DNA from: Succinispira mobilis DSM 6222
GTDB taxonomy: Bacteria > Bacillota > Negativicutes > Acidaminococcales > Succinispiraceae
Length of the DNA: 64,000 nucleotides
Direction: 5' to 3'
Assembly: GCF_000384135.1 (NCBI RefSeq)
Contig: NZ_KB913028.1
Location: forward strand, 1,081,351 to 1,145,350
Below the pieces are notes generated by a model. The model was not told the origin of the DNA. It was given only the letters and a program-made list of their open reading frames with translations, and ran no database searches. Position 1 is the first letter of the stretch. The number at the start of each line of letters is the position of its first letter. This document shows positions 1 through 10,041 of this stretch, piece after piece. A program made the translations under genes and the position numbers.

Positions 1-339
1 GGAGCACCAAATTTGAAGGCAATGTATCTTAATGTAAAAGAAGAAGATATTGTATTAATAGATAGTCCTGTAGGGTATAAAGGCAGAGCGGTAAGAAATC
101 CGTTTGCACAATTATCTCTAGAGGGAAATACCCCGAGACCAACAGAATGCAGATCCTGTTTGAAACATTGCGAACAGAATTTTTGTATTATTAATGCTCT
201 GATTAGAGCGCAACAAGGTGATGTAGAAACAGGTTTAGTATTTAGTGGCGAAAGTATGACACGTATAAATGAAATTTTATCTGTAAAAGAAATTTTTGCC
301 AGAATTAAAAAAGAAGCCGAAGAATACAATAGGGAGTGA
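1..339 (+). CDS. FabK-like NAD(P)H-dependent flavin oxidoreductase, C-terminal end (5' partial)
   Basis: This is the last ~112 codons of a gene that enters from the left; the frame is open from base 1, so the TTG at 13 is not a real start. The segment reads DSPVGYKGRAVRNPF, followed by a cysteine cluster (CRSCLKHCEQNFC) and a helical tail. That pattern matches the C-terminus of the nitronate monooxygenase/FabK family (FMN enoyl-ACP reductase and relatives). The fabF start lies 5 nt downstream, which supports a role in type II fatty acid synthesis. Family is likely; substrate cannot be judged because the FMN-binding barrel is outside the window. Confidence 0.72.
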   Translation, partial: GAPNLKAMYLNVKEEDIVLIDSPVGYKGRAVRNPFAQLSLEGNTPRPTECRSCLKHCEQNFCIINALIRAQQGDVETGLVFSGESMTRINEILSVKEIFARIKKEAEEYNRE

Positions 340-344
340 TATAA

Positions 345-1586
345 GTGAGCAAGCGCGTAGTTATAACTGGAGTTGGAGCGGTAACTCCAATCGGAATAGG
401 TAAAGATGAGTTTTGGAATAATTTAATAGCAGGAAAATCCGGTATTGGATTGATTACTCGTTTCGATACGACTGATTTTACCAGTAAAATAGCTGGTGAA
501 GTTAAAGATTTTGATTACACTCAATATGTAGATAAAAAAGAAGGCAAGAGAATGGATCGCTTTGTTCATTATGCAATAGCTGCTAGTAAAATGGCCATTG
601 CAGATGCTGAGTTAGACTTAGACAAAGTAGATAGAGACCGCATTGGTACTTGTATAGGCACAGGTATTGGTGGTGTGGAAACTTTACATGATCAATATAA
701 GGCATTATTCGATAAAGGTCCTAATCGTGTTAGTCCGTTTTTTGTGCCAATGATGATTGCTAATATGGCTGCTGGACAAGCTTCTATAACATTAGGTTTG
801 AATGGACCAAGTACATCTATTGTCACAGCTTGTGCAAGTGGTACAAATTGCATTGGTGATGCTTTTAAAACAATTCAAAGAGGGGATGCGGAAGTAATGC
901 TTGCTGGAGGAACAGAAGCAGCTATTTCTCCGATTGCAGTTGCTGGATTTTGCTCTATGAAAGCTCTTTCTACTAGAAATGACGCACCAGAGCAGGCATC
1001 AAGACCATTTGATAAAGAACGTGACGGCTTTGTTATGGGTGAAGGATCCGGCATTGTTGTCTTAGAAAGTTTGGAACATGCACTTGCCCGCAATGCGACT
1101 ATTTATGCCGAAGTGGTTGGCTATGGTACTAATGCAGATGCTTATCACATGACAGCACCTGCTCCAGAAGGTGCTAAAGCTTCAGAGTGCATGAAATTAG
1201 CGTTGAAAGATGCAGGTGTAGCACCAGAAGCGGTGGATTATATTAATGCGCACGGGACATCAACGCCGATGAATGATAAGAACGAAACATTAGCTATCAA
1301 AAGTTTGTTTGGTGAACATGCTAAAAAACTAGCAATCAGTTCAATCAAATCAATGACAGGTCATTTGCTGGGGGCAGCAGGTGGAATAGAGGTTATAGCT
1401 ACTGCGTTGACAATAAAGAATTCTGTTATTCCGCCAACAATTAATTACACAACACCTGAAGATGGCATGGATCTAGATTATGTTCCAAATACATCAAGAA
1501 AAGCTGAAGTTAATATGGCACTATCTAACTCTTTTGGCTTTGGTGGGCATAATGCGGCTATCTTATTAAAGAAATACACTATCTAG
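345..1586 (+). CDS. fabF: 3-oxoacyl-[ACP] synthase II (FabF)
   Basis: Condensing enzyme that elongates acyl-ACP with malonyl-ACP in type II fatty acid synthesis (cytosolic). At 413 aa it is full length. The thiolase-fold Cys-His-His triad is visible: nucleophile Cys163 in TACASG, then His in NAHGTSTP and His in [11 protein letters not shown]. The glycine-rich end [11 protein letters not shown] is also typical. The start is GTG at 345, with AGGGAG upstream. It follows the FabK-like gene by 5 nt and precedes rnc by 11 nt, so all three are probably cotranscribed, as in many Firmicutes. No anomalies seen. Confidence 0.96.
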   Translation: MSKRVVITGVGAVTPIGIGKDEFWNNLIAGKSGIGLITRFDTTDFTSKIAGEVKDFDYTQYVDKKEGKRMDRFVHYAIAASKMAIADAELDLDKVDRDRIGTCIGTGIGGVETLHDQYKALFDKGPNRVSPFFVPMMIANMAAGQASITLGLNGPSTSIVTACASGTNCIGDAFKTIQRGDAEVMLAGGTEAAISPIAVAGFCSMKALSTRNDAPEQASRPFDKERDGFVMGEGSGIVVLESLEHALARNATIYAEVVGYGTNADAYHMTAPAPEGAKASECMKLALKDAGVAPEAVDYINAHGTSTPMNDKNETLAIKSLFGEHAKKLAISSIKSMTGHLLGAAGGIEVIATALTIKNSVIPPTINYTTPEDGMDLDYVPNTSRKAEVNMALSNSFGFGGHNAAILLKKYTI

Positions 1587-1597
1587 TAGGTGTTTGA

Positions 1598-2305
1598 ATG
1601 CACATTCAAAGAAAAAAAGAATTATTAAACTTGTGTGCCACATTAGGGGAAAAGATTAATAATTTGAGTTTGCTAAATACTGCACTTACACATTCCTCAT
1701 ATGCCTATGAAAATCGTAACCATGGGATGACTATGGATAACGAGAGAATTGAATTTCTAGGAGATTCTGTATTAGGCTTGATAGTGAGTACTTTCTTGTA
1801 TAAGAATTTTCCTGAAATGAACGAAGGGGAAATGACGAAGATAAGGGCGAGGTATGTCTGTGAACATGCGTTAGCTAATTATGCGCGCAAGATATATTTA
1901 GGTAAATATATCTTGTTAGGTAAAGGCGAGTTAATGAATGGCGGCAGAGATAGGAACTCTATTTTAGCAGATACATTTGAATCTGTTATAGGTGCCTACT
2001 ACCTTGATGTAGGCTTTGAATGTACAAGAAAAGTTGTTTTGGATTTAATTTCTGACGAAATGTTAAATTGTGACTTAGCAGATAGTTTTGTTGACTATAA
2101 AACTCAGTTACAGGAGCTTGTGCAACGTGATGCTGATAATGTTATTAAATATTATGTTGTTAATGAAATTGGCCCAGATCATAACAAACAGTATGATGTA
2201 GTTGTTAAAATAAATGATGCAACATATGGTGGGGGTTTGGGAAAAAACAAAAAAGAAGCTGAGCAATTAGCTGCAAAACAAGCTTTAGAAAAATTAAAAA
2301 AATAA
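1598..2305 (+). CDS. rnc: Ribonuclease III
   Basis: Endoribonuclease for double-stranded RNA, used in rRNA and mRNA processing. The 235 aa protein has the catalytic signature ERIEFLGDSVLGL near residues 50-62, a second acidic cluster around ADTFESVIGAYY, and a C-terminal double-stranded RNA-binding domain (about 160-233) ending GGGLGKNKKEAEQLAAKQAL. It is 11 nt after fabF. A hairpin with a T tract follows the stop, so the fabK-fabF-rnc unit probably ends here. The rnc-smc-ftsY neighbourhood is classic for Firmicutes. Confidence 0.96.
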   Translation: MHIQRKKELLNLCATLGEKINNLSLLNTALTHSSYAYENRNHGMTMDNERIEFLGDSVLGLIVSTFLYKNFPEMNEGEMTKIRARYVCEHALANYARKIYLGKYILLGKGELMNGGRDRNSILADTFESVIGAYYLDVGFECTRKVVLDLISDEMLNCDLADSFVDYKTQLQELVQRDADNVIKYYVVNEIGPDHNKQYDVVVKINDATYGGGLGKNKKEAEQLAAKQALEKLKK

Positions 2306-2309
2306 ATTA

Positions 2310-2383
2310 AAAACTATCTCGGAAATATGTGCTATATTAAAAACTTGTTTATAGCTTATATTAATTCGGGATAGTTTTTCTTA
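2310..2383 (+). terminator. Terminator after rnc
   Basis: The arms AAAACTATCTCG (2310-2321) and CGGGATAGTTTT (2367-2378) pair with one G-U. Inner arms GCTATA/TATAGC extend the structure, and TTTTTCTT follows. This is a long, AT-rich but convincing hairpin. Confidence 0.65.
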
Positions 2384-2398
2384 ATTAAAGGAGAAAAA

Positions 2399-3409
2399 AT
2401 GTATATTGTACCTGTTTTTATTCCTCATGCAGGGTGCCGACATGAATGCACTTTTTGTAATCAGAAAATAATTAGTGGTCAAAGTAGATTTGATTTTAAA
2501 AGTGTAGAATTGCAAATAGAAAGATTTATTTCATTATTGCCTCAAGGTAGTGATAAGCAAGTAGCTTTTTATGGTGGCTCTTTTACAGCTTTAGATCAGG
2601 AACTCCAAATTCGCTTGCTACAGCATGTGAAAAAACGCCAGGATAAAGATCATATAAAAAGTATTCGTGTGTCTACAAGGCCAGATTGCATAGATACTGA
2701 GGGATTGAAAACTCTAAAAGAATATGGAGTAGAAATTATTGAATTAGGAATTCAAGCTATGGATAACAAAGTTCTTGAATTGGCAAAACGTGGGCATGGT
2801 AAAGAAATTGTTTTAAATGCAGTCGAGTTAATAAAAAAAGCTGAAATAAAAGTTGGCGTGCAACTGATGGTGGGTATGCAAGGACAAGACTGGAAGAGTA
2901 TAATATCTAGCACTAACTTAGTTTTAACTTTGAAACCAGATATGGCCAGAATATATTCTTTAATGGTTTTAAAAGGTACAGAATTAGAAAAAATGTATAT
3001 TAAAAACGAATTCGCACCTAAATCTTTGCAAGAGACTATTGCTCAGGCAAGTTATATTTTGCAAAAACTAAAGGAAAACAATATTCCTGTGATTAGAATA
3101 GGCCTGCAAGCTGAAGAATGCTTGCAAGAAAATATTATTGCCGGAGAATATCACCCAGCTTTTGGGGAGATGGTTAGCCAACACTACTATCAAATGCTTG
3201 TTGCAAAATTTTGTGATGATTTGCCTGGGAAAATTAGAATAACAGTGAAAGCTGAATATCCAACTAAATTAACTTCAAAAATCATTGGAATACGACAATA
3301 TAACAAAAAATTTTTTGCAAAGGCCTACCCAAATATAACAATAAATTGGTGCGAAAATAACGAACTTGTAGATTTAAAATTAAGTTTTGAACAACCTAGG
3401 CAATTATAA
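2399..3409 (+). CDS. Radical SAM protein (Elp3/COG1243-like)
   Basis: The 336 aa protein opens with the radical SAM motif CRHECTFC (CX3CX2C type) about residues 13-20, which binds a 4Fe-4S cluster and S-adenosylmethionine. FYGGSFTALD and the STRPDCID and ELGIQAMD segments of the SAM barrel follow. It lacks the acetyltransferase domain of full Elp3. Proteins of this type are often found between rnc and smc in Clostridia and Negativicutes, but I know of no demonstrated reaction. The start ATG at 2399 has AAAGGAG at good spacing. Class is certain; substrate is unknown. Confidence 0.82.
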   Translation: MYIVPVFIPHAGCRHECTFCNQKIISGQSRFDFKSVELQIERFISLLPQGSDKQVAFYGGSFTALDQELQIRLLQHVKKRQDKDHIKSIRVSTRPDCIDTEGLKTLKEYGVEIIELGIQAMDNKVLELAKRGHGKEIVLNAVELIKKAEIKVGVQLMVGMQGQDWKSIISSTNLVLTLKPDMARIYSLMVLKGTELEKMYIKNEFAPKSLQETIAQASYILQKLKENNIPVIRIGLQAEECLQENIIAGEYHPAFGEMVSQHYYQMLVAKFCDDLPGKIRITVKAEYPTKLTSKIIGIRQYNKKFFAKAYPNITINWCENNELVDLKLSFEQPRQL

Positions 3410-3481
3410 AAAAATGTTATGTTTATGATATAATAAACAATAGTGCCGATTCGAAAAATCTCAAAATGGTTGGTGATACAT

Positions 3482-6400
3482 TTGTATTTAAAGTCTTTAG
3501 AAGCAGTAGGATTTAAATCATTTGCCGAGAAAGTAACTGTTAATTTTCAGAAAGGCGTTATTGCCGTTGTTGGACCTAACGGAAGCGGGAAAAGTAACAT
3601 TACCGATGCAATAAGATGGGTTTTAGGAGAACAGAGTACAAAATATTTACGTGCCTCGGCAATGCAAGATGTGATTTTTTCAGGAACACAACTTCGCAAA
3701 CCAGCAAATTTGGCTCAAGTTTCTTTGGTGTTTGACAATTCGGATCACAGTTTACCTATTGATTATCAAGAAGTTGAAATAACTAGACGACTTTATCGTA
3801 GTGGTGAAAGTGAATATTATATAAATAAAAAAGGCTGCAGATTAAAAGATGTCCATAATCTTTTTTTGGATACTGGTGTAGGCAAAGGGTCATTATTTGT
3901 CATTGGGCAAAATAAAGTTGATGAAATTCTTAATGGGCGAGCTGATGAAAAAAGAATTTTAATTGAAGATATTGCAGGGATAATAAAGTATAAGTTGAAA
4001 AAACAAGAAAGTATCCAAAGACTAGATAAAGTACAAGAAAATTTATTGAGAATTTGTGATATTAAGCTTGAAAATGAAAACAATATTGAAGTTTTAGCAA
4101 GAGAAGCCGAAAAAACAAGGCAGTATAATGATTTATATGTTAGTTTGAAGCATAATAGCATTCAAGAATATCTTTATAATTATGAAAGTTTGCAAAATTC
4201 CATTGGCGAGTTAGAAAAAAAATATCGAGAACAGGATATAAATAAAGAGCGAAATATTTTAGATATAAACAATTTAGAGGAAAATCAAGCTAAGAATAAT
4301 AAAACCTTAGAGGAGTTAGATAATTATTATTCTGAAATGCAAACCAAACTTACCAGTTTATCTACCACTTGTGAAAAAATATTAGGCAGTAGTTCGGTTT
4401 TGCGAGAACGACAAAATCAATTAAAAAATAAAATTGTTGAATTAGACTTACAACAAGAAAAATTAATAGCTGATTATAATCACCACAATAATATCAATTT
4501 GGTGAATTTGCAAAAAGATAAAAACGTCAAAGAACAAGATTTGATTGGTTTAAATAATACTTATGCCAATTATCGCAGCGAATATGAGCGAATTAATGAT
4601 ATATACAATGATAAGATGGTTGCTTATAAAAATTTTCAAGAGACACTAAGTAACAGTCTTAATGAATATCTAGATAAAAAAAATCATATATTGTATTTGC
4701 AAAAAAATATAGAACAAATACAGGCGCGTATTATCAGACAAGCACAGGAAGCTGATGACAGTGAAAAATTACAGCAAGCTGCAGAGTTAGAACTGGCAGA
4801 ACATACAAATAATTTAAGAAATACTGAATTGCAAAAAGTGAAATTAAATAAAGATATTGCTGAAAACCTAGAAAATAAGCAAAAACTACAAAATGAAATT
4901 GCAGTATTGCTTCAGAAAAAGGCAGATATTGAAGTGCAATTGCAAAAAATAAAAAACCAAAATACGGTGTTAGAGAGACTGCATGCTGCTTATCAAGGAT
5001 TTGCTGTTGGGGCCAGAAGTATTTTATCGGCACAAAAATCATGGCGGAGCGGAATAATTGGTGCTGTAGCAGAAATTTTAACAGTTCCGAAAGAATATAT
5101 TCTAGCAATTGAGACTGCTTTGGGAAGTAGTATGCAAAATATTATTACACAAGATGATAAAGTTGCAAAAGTAGCAGTTGAATATTTAAAAGAAAACAAA
5201 TTAGGGCGAGTAACCTTTTTACCATTAAATACTTTAAGTCCGCAAAAATTTATTGATTCTCAAGCTTTAACTGAAAAAGGTGTTCTTGGTACAGCAGAAA
5301 GTCTAGTAGCTTGTAAGCCAGAATTAAAGATAGTTGCTAATTTTTTATTGGGAAGAATTTTAGTAGTTGACAATATTGATAATGCTTTAAATATTGCGCG
5401 TAAATACAATTTTAAGCATCGTTTAGTTACAATAAGTGGCGAAGTAATAAATATTGGTGGCTCTTTAACAGGAGGAAGTTTTAAAAATAGTGAACCGAGT
5501 TTTTTAGCACGGGAAGAAGAAATAAAAACTAATAAAAATAATATACTTAAATTAGAAAAAGAGTATAAATTATTGGCTGGGGAATTTGAAAATAAAAATT
5601 CGCTTTTTAAAGAGCTAGAGATTAAAGTTCAATTTGCTACGGATGAAGCTCAACAAATGGCGGTTAAATCTTCTAAACAGCAAGCTCAAGTAGAATATTT
5701 AAAAGAAAAAGTAGAAAATTTAAAGCTAGAAGTAGCAAGTTGTAATAAAAATGTAGAGAGAGAAAAAATAGAACTACAAGAATTAGAAGCGCAACTAGTT
5801 CAAGTAGAGGTTCTACTTACGAACTTAGAAAACAGCAAAGATTTAGGTAGAGAAGACTTAACACAGCAGGAACTAGAAATAAATAGTTTGCAAGTAAAGC
5901 GGGAAAATTGTTTAAAAGCCATAAATGAATTGGAATTGCAAAAAAACAGTTTACAACAGGAAATTAAATATTTACAAGAAAAAATTTTATATACACAAGA
6001 AGATCTGGAAAAGATAACAACAGAACGAAGTGAAGTGGTAAGATTAATTCAAGAAAATCAGCTCGCAGAAGCGTCGCTCTTAAAGGAATTAACTGAAATT
6101 GATGAGCGACAAAAACAAGCGGAAATGGATATCGTAGAGCAGAAAAGAAAAAATTCAGCGATAGCTATACAACGCGAGAGTTTGCTGTCTAAGCAAATTG
6201 AAATACAGACAGCATTGCGGGAAAAGAATTTATTGCAAAGTAGTTTAGAACGGGCAGCAAGTAAAGCCGAAATGAATTTAAACGAAAAACGAATGCTTAT
6301 AGATAATTTGAATAATAATTTACAGGAAAAGTTTTCGCTTGATCTAGAGCAAGCAAAAATGCTACGTGAAGAAGGCATAAACATTAAAGTTTGCAAAAAA

Positions 6401-7045
6401 AATATTCAAAATATCCAAGAGGCTATTAAAGGTTTGGGATTAGTAAATCCTAAAGCCATTGAAGATTACCAGCTTGCTGCAGAAAAACTAGAATTTATGA
6501 ACAAGCAATATCAAGATTTACTAGAAAGCAAAGATAATTTAGAAATAATAATCCAAGACATTGATAAAGCGATGACGGAGAAATTTAAGGTGGCGTTCAA
6601 AGAACTTAATGAAGAATTTGGCAAAACCTATAAAAATTTATTTGCAGGTGGAAGCGCGCGTCTGGAATTATTAGAGGCAGATGATTGGCTGAATTCTGGC
6701 GTAGAGATTTTTGTCCAACCAGTTGGAAAAAAACAACAAGCTTTATCTTTATTATCAGGAGGAGAAAGGTCATTAACTGTAATAGCTCTTCTTTTTGCGA
6801 TACTTTCATTGAGAAAAACATCTTTTTGTGTTTTAGATGAAATAGATGCACCACTAGATGAAGCGAATTTACACAGATTCAATAGATATTTGCAAGAATA
6901 CGGTATTAACACTCAATTTATAATCGTAACTCATCGTAAACCTAGTATGCAAATAGCAAATACTATTTATGGAGTAACAATGCAAGAACCAGGAATATCA
7001 AAAGTTTTATCAGTCCAAATTAAAGATATGGAGGTAGGAGAATGA
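3482..7045 (+). CDS. smc: Chromosome partition protein SMC
   Basis: ATPase of the condensin complex (with ScpA and ScpB). The order is N-terminal ATPase head with Walker A GPNGSGKSN, a long coiled coil, a hinge (about residues 500-660), the returning coiled coil, and a C-terminal head with signature LSGGERSL and Walker B FCVLDEIDAP. I prefer TTG at 3482, which gives MYLKSLEAVGFKSFAEK, the family's usual beginning, with GGTG just upstream. An in-frame GTG at 3443 would add 13 atypical residues. The length of about 1187 aa is normal. The stop overlaps the ftsY start by 4 nt (ATGA). Confidence 0.95.
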   Translation: MYLKSLEAVGFKSFAEKVTVNFQKGVIAVVGPNGSGKSNITDAIRWVLGEQSTKYLRASAMQDVIFSGTQLRKPANLAQVSLVFDNSDHSLPIDYQEVEITRRLYRSGESEYYINKKGCRLKDVHNLFLDTGVGKGSLFVIGQNKVDEILNGRADEKRILIEDIAGIIKYKLKKQESIQRLDKVQENLLRICDIKLENENNIEVLAREAEKTRQYNDLYVSLKHNSIQEYLYNYESLQNSIGELEKKYREQDINKERNILDINNLEENQAKNNKTLEELDNYYSEMQTKLTSLSTTCEKILGSSSVLRERQNQLKNKIVELDLQQEKLIADYNHHNNINLVNLQKDKNVKEQDLIGLNNTYANYRSEYERINDIYNDKMVAYKNFQETLSNSLNEYLDKKNHILYLQKNIEQIQARIIRQAQEADDSEKLQQAAELELAEHTNNLRNTELQKVKLNKDIAENLENKQKLQNEIAVLLQKKADIEVQLQKIKNQNTVLERLHAAYQGFAVGARSILSAQKSWRSGIIGAVAEILTVPKEYILAIETALGSSMQNIITQDDKVAKVAVEYLKENKLGRVTFLPLNTLSPQKFIDSQALTEKGVLGTAESLVACKPELKIVANFLLGRILVVDNIDNALNIARKYNFKHRLVTISGEVINIGGSLTGGSFKNSEPSFLAREEEIKTNKNNILKLEKEYKLLAGEFENKNSLFKELEIKVQFATDEAQQMAVKSSKQQAQVEYLKEKVENLKLEVASCNKNVEREKIELQELEAQLVQVEVLLTNLENSKDLGREDLTQQELEINSLQVKRENCLKAINELELQKNSLQQEIKYLQEKILYTQEDLEKITTERSEVVRLIQENQLAEASLLKELTEIDERQKQAEMDIVEQKRKNSAIAIQRESLLSKQIEIQTALREKNLLQSSLERAASKAEMNLNEKRMLIDNLNNNLQEKFSLDLEQAKMLREEGINIKVCKKNIQNIQEAIKGLGLVNPKAIEDYQLAAEKLEFMNKQYQDLLESKDNLEIIIQDIDKAMTEKFKVAFKELNEEFGKTYKNLFAGGSARLELLEADDWLNSGVEIFVQPVGKKQQALSLLSGGERSLTVIALLFAILSLRKTSFCVLDEIDAPLDEANLHRFNRYLQEYGINTQFIIVTHRKPSMQIANTIYGVTMQEPGISKVLSVQIKDMEVGE

Positions 7046-7953
7046 GTTTTTTTGAAAGATTGAAAGATGGCTTAAGCAAGACAAGAAAAAATTTCACGGA
7101 AAAAATTGAAGCTCTTGTTAGTAGCTCTTTGAAAATTGATGAGGACTTTTTAGAAGAGTTAGAGGCGGTATTAATAACTGCTGATGTTGGTAATAAAGTA
7201 GTGCAAAAGCTGTTATTAGAAATAAAAATTGCAACTAAAGACAAGATAATAACGCAACCAGAACAAGTAATTCCATTTCTGCAAGAAAAAATTTCAGAAA
7301 TATTAGCTAAAGACTTGCAAGGGACACGTATATCTGGTAAACCAACTGTAATTTTGGTAGTAGGTGTAAATGGAGTAGGAAAAACCACTACGATTGGGAA
7401 ATTAGGTAATTATTATAATTTATTAGGATATAAAGTAATGTTTGCGGCGGCAGATACTTTTAGAGCGGCTGCAAGTGAACAATTAGAAATATGGGCAGAA
7501 CGAGCTAATGCAACCATAATAAAACAAGGTGAGGGAGCGGATCCAGCGGCAGTTGTGTTTGATGCTTTACAGGCTGCTAAAGCTCGAAATGTCGATGTGC
7601 TATTCATCGATACAGCTGGTAGATTACATAATAAAGATAACTTGATGAAAGAATTAGAAAAAATACACCGTGTAATAAAACGCGAACTTCCAGATGCTCC
7701 GCATGAAACATTTTTAGTTTTAGATGCTACAACAGGTCAAAATGCTTTGAATCAAGCAGATGTTTTTACTAAAGTAGCAAATGTCACGGGGATTGTTTTA
7801 ACAAAGTTAGATGGAACAGCAAAAGGTGGAATTGTTTTAGGCATAAAAGAACAGGCAAATATTCCCGTAAAATGGATTGGTGTGGGCGAAAAATTACATG
7901 ATTTTAGACCTTTTAGTCCAGAAGAATTTGCAAAAGCGCTCTTTGACAAGTGA
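7042..7953 (+). CDS. ftsY: Signal recognition particle receptor FtsY
   Basis: SRP receptor GTPase that docks ribosome-SRP complexes to the Sec translocon at the membrane. The 303 aa protein has a short N-terminal helical part, then the NG domain: P-loop GVNGVGKTTT, DTFRAAA insertion motif, DTAGRLHNKDNL and TKLDGTAKGG. The long acidic A domain of E. coli FtsY is absent, as usual in Firmicutes. Its ATG overlaps the smc stop, so the two are translationally coupled. Confidence 0.96.
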   Translation: MSFFERLKDGLSKTRKNFTEKIEALVSSSLKIDEDFLEELEAVLITADVGNKVVQKLLLEIKIATKDKIITQPEQVIPFLQEKISEILAKDLQGTRISGKPTVILVVGVNGVGKTTTIGKLGNYYNLLGYKVMFAAADTFRAAASEQLEIWAERANATIIKQGEGADPAAVVFDALQAAKARNVDVLFIDTAGRLHNKDNLMKELEKIHRVIKRELPDAPHETFLVLDATTGQNALNQADVFTKVANVTGIVLTKLDGTAKGGIVLGIKEQANIPVKWIGVGEKLHDFRPFSPEEFAKALFDK

Positions 7954-7959
7954 AAGGAC

Positions 7960-7988
7960 TTGACAAAAACAATGCAAGCAATTATAAT
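7960..7988 (+). promoter_or_regulatory. Consensus sigma-A promoter for ylxM-ffh
   Basis: TTGACA (7960-7965), a 17-nt spacer and TATAAT (7983-7988) make a perfect consensus. It starts 7 nt after the ftsY stop, so ylxM-ffh and perhaps the downstream ribosomal genes get their own strong promoter inside the block. Confidence 0.8.
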
Positions 7989-8023
7989 GTGTAAAGGCAT
8001 TATGCTTGACGGGTGGTGAACTA

Positions 8024-8368
8024 GTGTTAGAGGCAAGATTTAAAGTAATAATGTTATATGATTTTTATGGTGCTCTATTGACAAATCGTCAGCAAGAGTA
8101 TATACAGGCGCATTATTTAGAAGATTGTTCGATAACCGAGATAGCAGAAGAGCATAAAGTTTCAAGGCAAGCTGTACATGATGCAATTAAAAGAGCTGAA
8201 ACGGTAATGTCTGATTTTGATAAGAAATTAAATTTATTAGCACGCTGGGAAAAAGAACGTCAGCTCTTAAAAGAAGTATTAACTGAATTAGAAAAAAATA
8301 GAGAATTGATAAATATAGATGATTGTAGAAAAATTGTGCGAAAAATTTTAGCGGACGGAGGTGTGTGA
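8024..8368 (+). CDS. ylxM: YlxM-like helix-turn-helix protein (UPF0122)
   Basis: Small HTH protein that partners with the SRP operon. It resembles sigma factor region 4: the helix-turn-helix CSITEIAEEHKVSRQAVHDA sits at about residues 35-55, followed by a helical tail. The start is most likely GTG at 8024 (MLEARFKV), with GGGTGGTG just upstream; an in-frame TTG at 8006 is less well placed. It is 1 nt from ffh. In other Firmicutes YlxM associates with the SRP system; its exact role is not well settled. Confidence 0.88.
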   Translation: MLEARFKVIMLYDFYGALLTNRQQEYIQAHYLEDCSITEIAEEHKVSRQAVHDAIKRAETVMSDFDKKLNLLARWEKERQLLKEVLTELEKNRELINIDDCRKIVRKILADGGV

Positions 8369-8369
8369 G

Positions 8370-9713
8370 GTGTTATTTGAAGGATTAGCTGATAGATTGC
8401 AAGAAGCATTTAAAAAATTAAAAGGCAAAGGCAAGATAACGGAAGAACATGTAAATGAAGCGTTGCGTGAAGTGCGAATGGCTTTGCTAGAAGCAGACGT
8501 AAATTTTAAAGTTGTTAAAGACTTTATTGCCAAAGTAAAAGCTAAAGCTATTGGTCAAGAAGTACTAAATAGTTTAACACCAGCACAGCAAGTCGTAAAA
8601 ATTGTTAATGAAGAACTTACCGATTTGATGGGCGGAACACAAAGTAAATTGACAGTTGCGGCTAAACCGCCCACTATAATAATGCTTGTAGGCTTACAAG
8701 GGGCAGGGAAAACTACTACCGCAGGTAAGTTAGCCAATCATTTGAAAAAGCAAAACAAAAAACCTTTGATGGTAGCGGCAGATATTTATCGCCCCGCAGC
8801 GATCAAGCAATTGCAAGTTTTAGGCGAGCAACTAAGTATCCCGGTTTTTACAATGCCAGAGGGAAATAGTCCAATTGAAATTGCCCGCCAGGCTATTGAT
8901 AAAGCAGTTTCCTTGTTTTGTGATACAGTTATTATTGACACAGCTGGTCGATTACACATTAATCAAGAATTAATGGCGGAGTTGGACGGAATTAAAAATG
9001 TAGTTCAACCACAGGAAATATTGTTAGTTGTAGATGCTATGACTGGTCAAGATGCGGTTACTGTTGCGGAAAGCTTTAATGCAACACTAGATGTAACTGG
9101 TTTGATTTTAACTAAGTTAGATGGTGATGCTAGAGGTGGGGCGGCTTTATCTATTAAAGCAGTTACCGGAAAGCCGATAAAATTTGTAGGTATGGGTGAA
9201 AAACTAGATGCTTTGGAACCTTTTCATCCAGAACGCATGGCTTCTAGAATTTTAGGAATGGGCGATATCTTAAGTTTAATTGAAAAAGCCCAATCAACAA
9301 TTGATATGGATCAAGCCGCGGAAATGGAAAAAAAATTGCTAAAGGAAGAATTCACTTTAGAACAATTTTTAGACCAATTACAGATGATTAAGAAAATGGG
9401 TTCGATTGAGTCTATTTTGAACATGATTCCTGGCATGGGAAACATTAAAAAATTGCAAAATGTAGAGATAAATGATAAAGAAATTCTTCATGTCGAAGCT
9501 ATAATTCGTTCAATGACCAAAAAAGAACGGCGTAATCCGAATATCTTAAATGGAAGTAGACGAAAGAGAATAGCCTTAGGTAGTGGCACGCGTGTTCAAG
9601 ATGTAAATAAACTACTTAAACAATTTGAAGAAAGCAAAAAAATGATGAAACAAATGCAAGGAATGCAAAAATTAGCTAAAAAAGGTGGTTTCAAACTACC
9701 TTTCATGAAATAA
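8370..9713 (+). CDS. ffh: Signal recognition particle protein Ffh
   Basis: GTPase that binds signal peptides on nascent chains together with SRP RNA. The N domain is followed by the G domain (GLQGAGKTTT, DIYRPAAIKQL, DTAGRLHINQEL, TKLDGDARGG) and a methionine-rich M domain (from about residue 300, with MIPGMGNIKKL and MMKQMQGMQK). The start is GTG at 8370 with GGAGG 8 nt before it; the upstream in-frame GTG at 8361 lies inside that ribosome binding site. No SRP RNA gene was recognised in the window. Confidence 0.96.
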   Translation: MLFEGLADRLQEAFKKLKGKGKITEEHVNEALREVRMALLEADVNFKVVKDFIAKVKAKAIGQEVLNSLTPAQQVVKIVNEELTDLMGGTQSKLTVAAKPPTIIMLVGLQGAGKTTTAGKLANHLKKQNKKPLMVAADIYRPAAIKQLQVLGEQLSIPVFTMPEGNSPIEIARQAIDKAVSLFCDTVIIDTAGRLHINQELMAELDGIKNVVQPQEILLVVDAMTGQDAVTVAESFNATLDVTGLILTKLDGDARGGAALSIKAVTGKPIKFVGMGEKLDALEPFHPERMASRILGMGDILSLIEKAQSTIDMDQAAEMEKKLLKEEFTLEQFLDQLQMIKKMGSIESILNMIPGMGNIKKLQNVEINDKEILHVEAIIRSMTKKERRNPNILNGSRRKRIALGSGTRVQDVNKLLKQFEESKKMMKQMQGMQKLAKKGGFKLPFMK

Positions 9714-9755
9714 ATTATTGACTGAACAACCAATTTTTAAGGAGGTGAATTTAAA

Positions 9756-10037
9756 ATGGCAGTAAAAATTCGTTTAAATCGTATGGGGTCTAAGAAAAAT
9801 CCTTTTTACCGTGTAATCGTAGCTGATTCACGTTCTCCACGTGATGGTCGCTTTATCGAAAGCATTGGTTATTATGATGCTACAAAACAACCAGCTATCG
9901 TAAAAATTGATGAAGAGAAAGCGCTTGCTTGGTTAGCTAAAGGAGCTCAACCTACTGATACTGTGAAATCTTTATTTAGCAAAGATGGTATCATGAAAAA
10001 ATGGGATGAAGTAAAACGCTCAAAGAAAGAGGCTTAA
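9756..10037 (+). CDS. rpsP: 30S ribosomal protein S16
   Basis: Small-subunit ribosomal protein, 93 aa. It begins [31 protein letters not shown], the diagnostic S16 N-terminus. A strong AAGGAGGTG ribosome binding site precedes the ATG. It lies between ffh and a KH-domain gene, the standard Firmicutes order, and base composition shows the usual stronger codon bias of ribosomal genes. Confidence 0.97.
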   Translation: MAVKIRLNRMGSKKNPFYRVIVADSRSPRDGRFIESIGYYDATKQPAIVKIDEEKALAWLAKGAQPTDTVKSLFSKDGIMKKWDEVKRSKKEA

Positions 10038-10041
10038 AATC

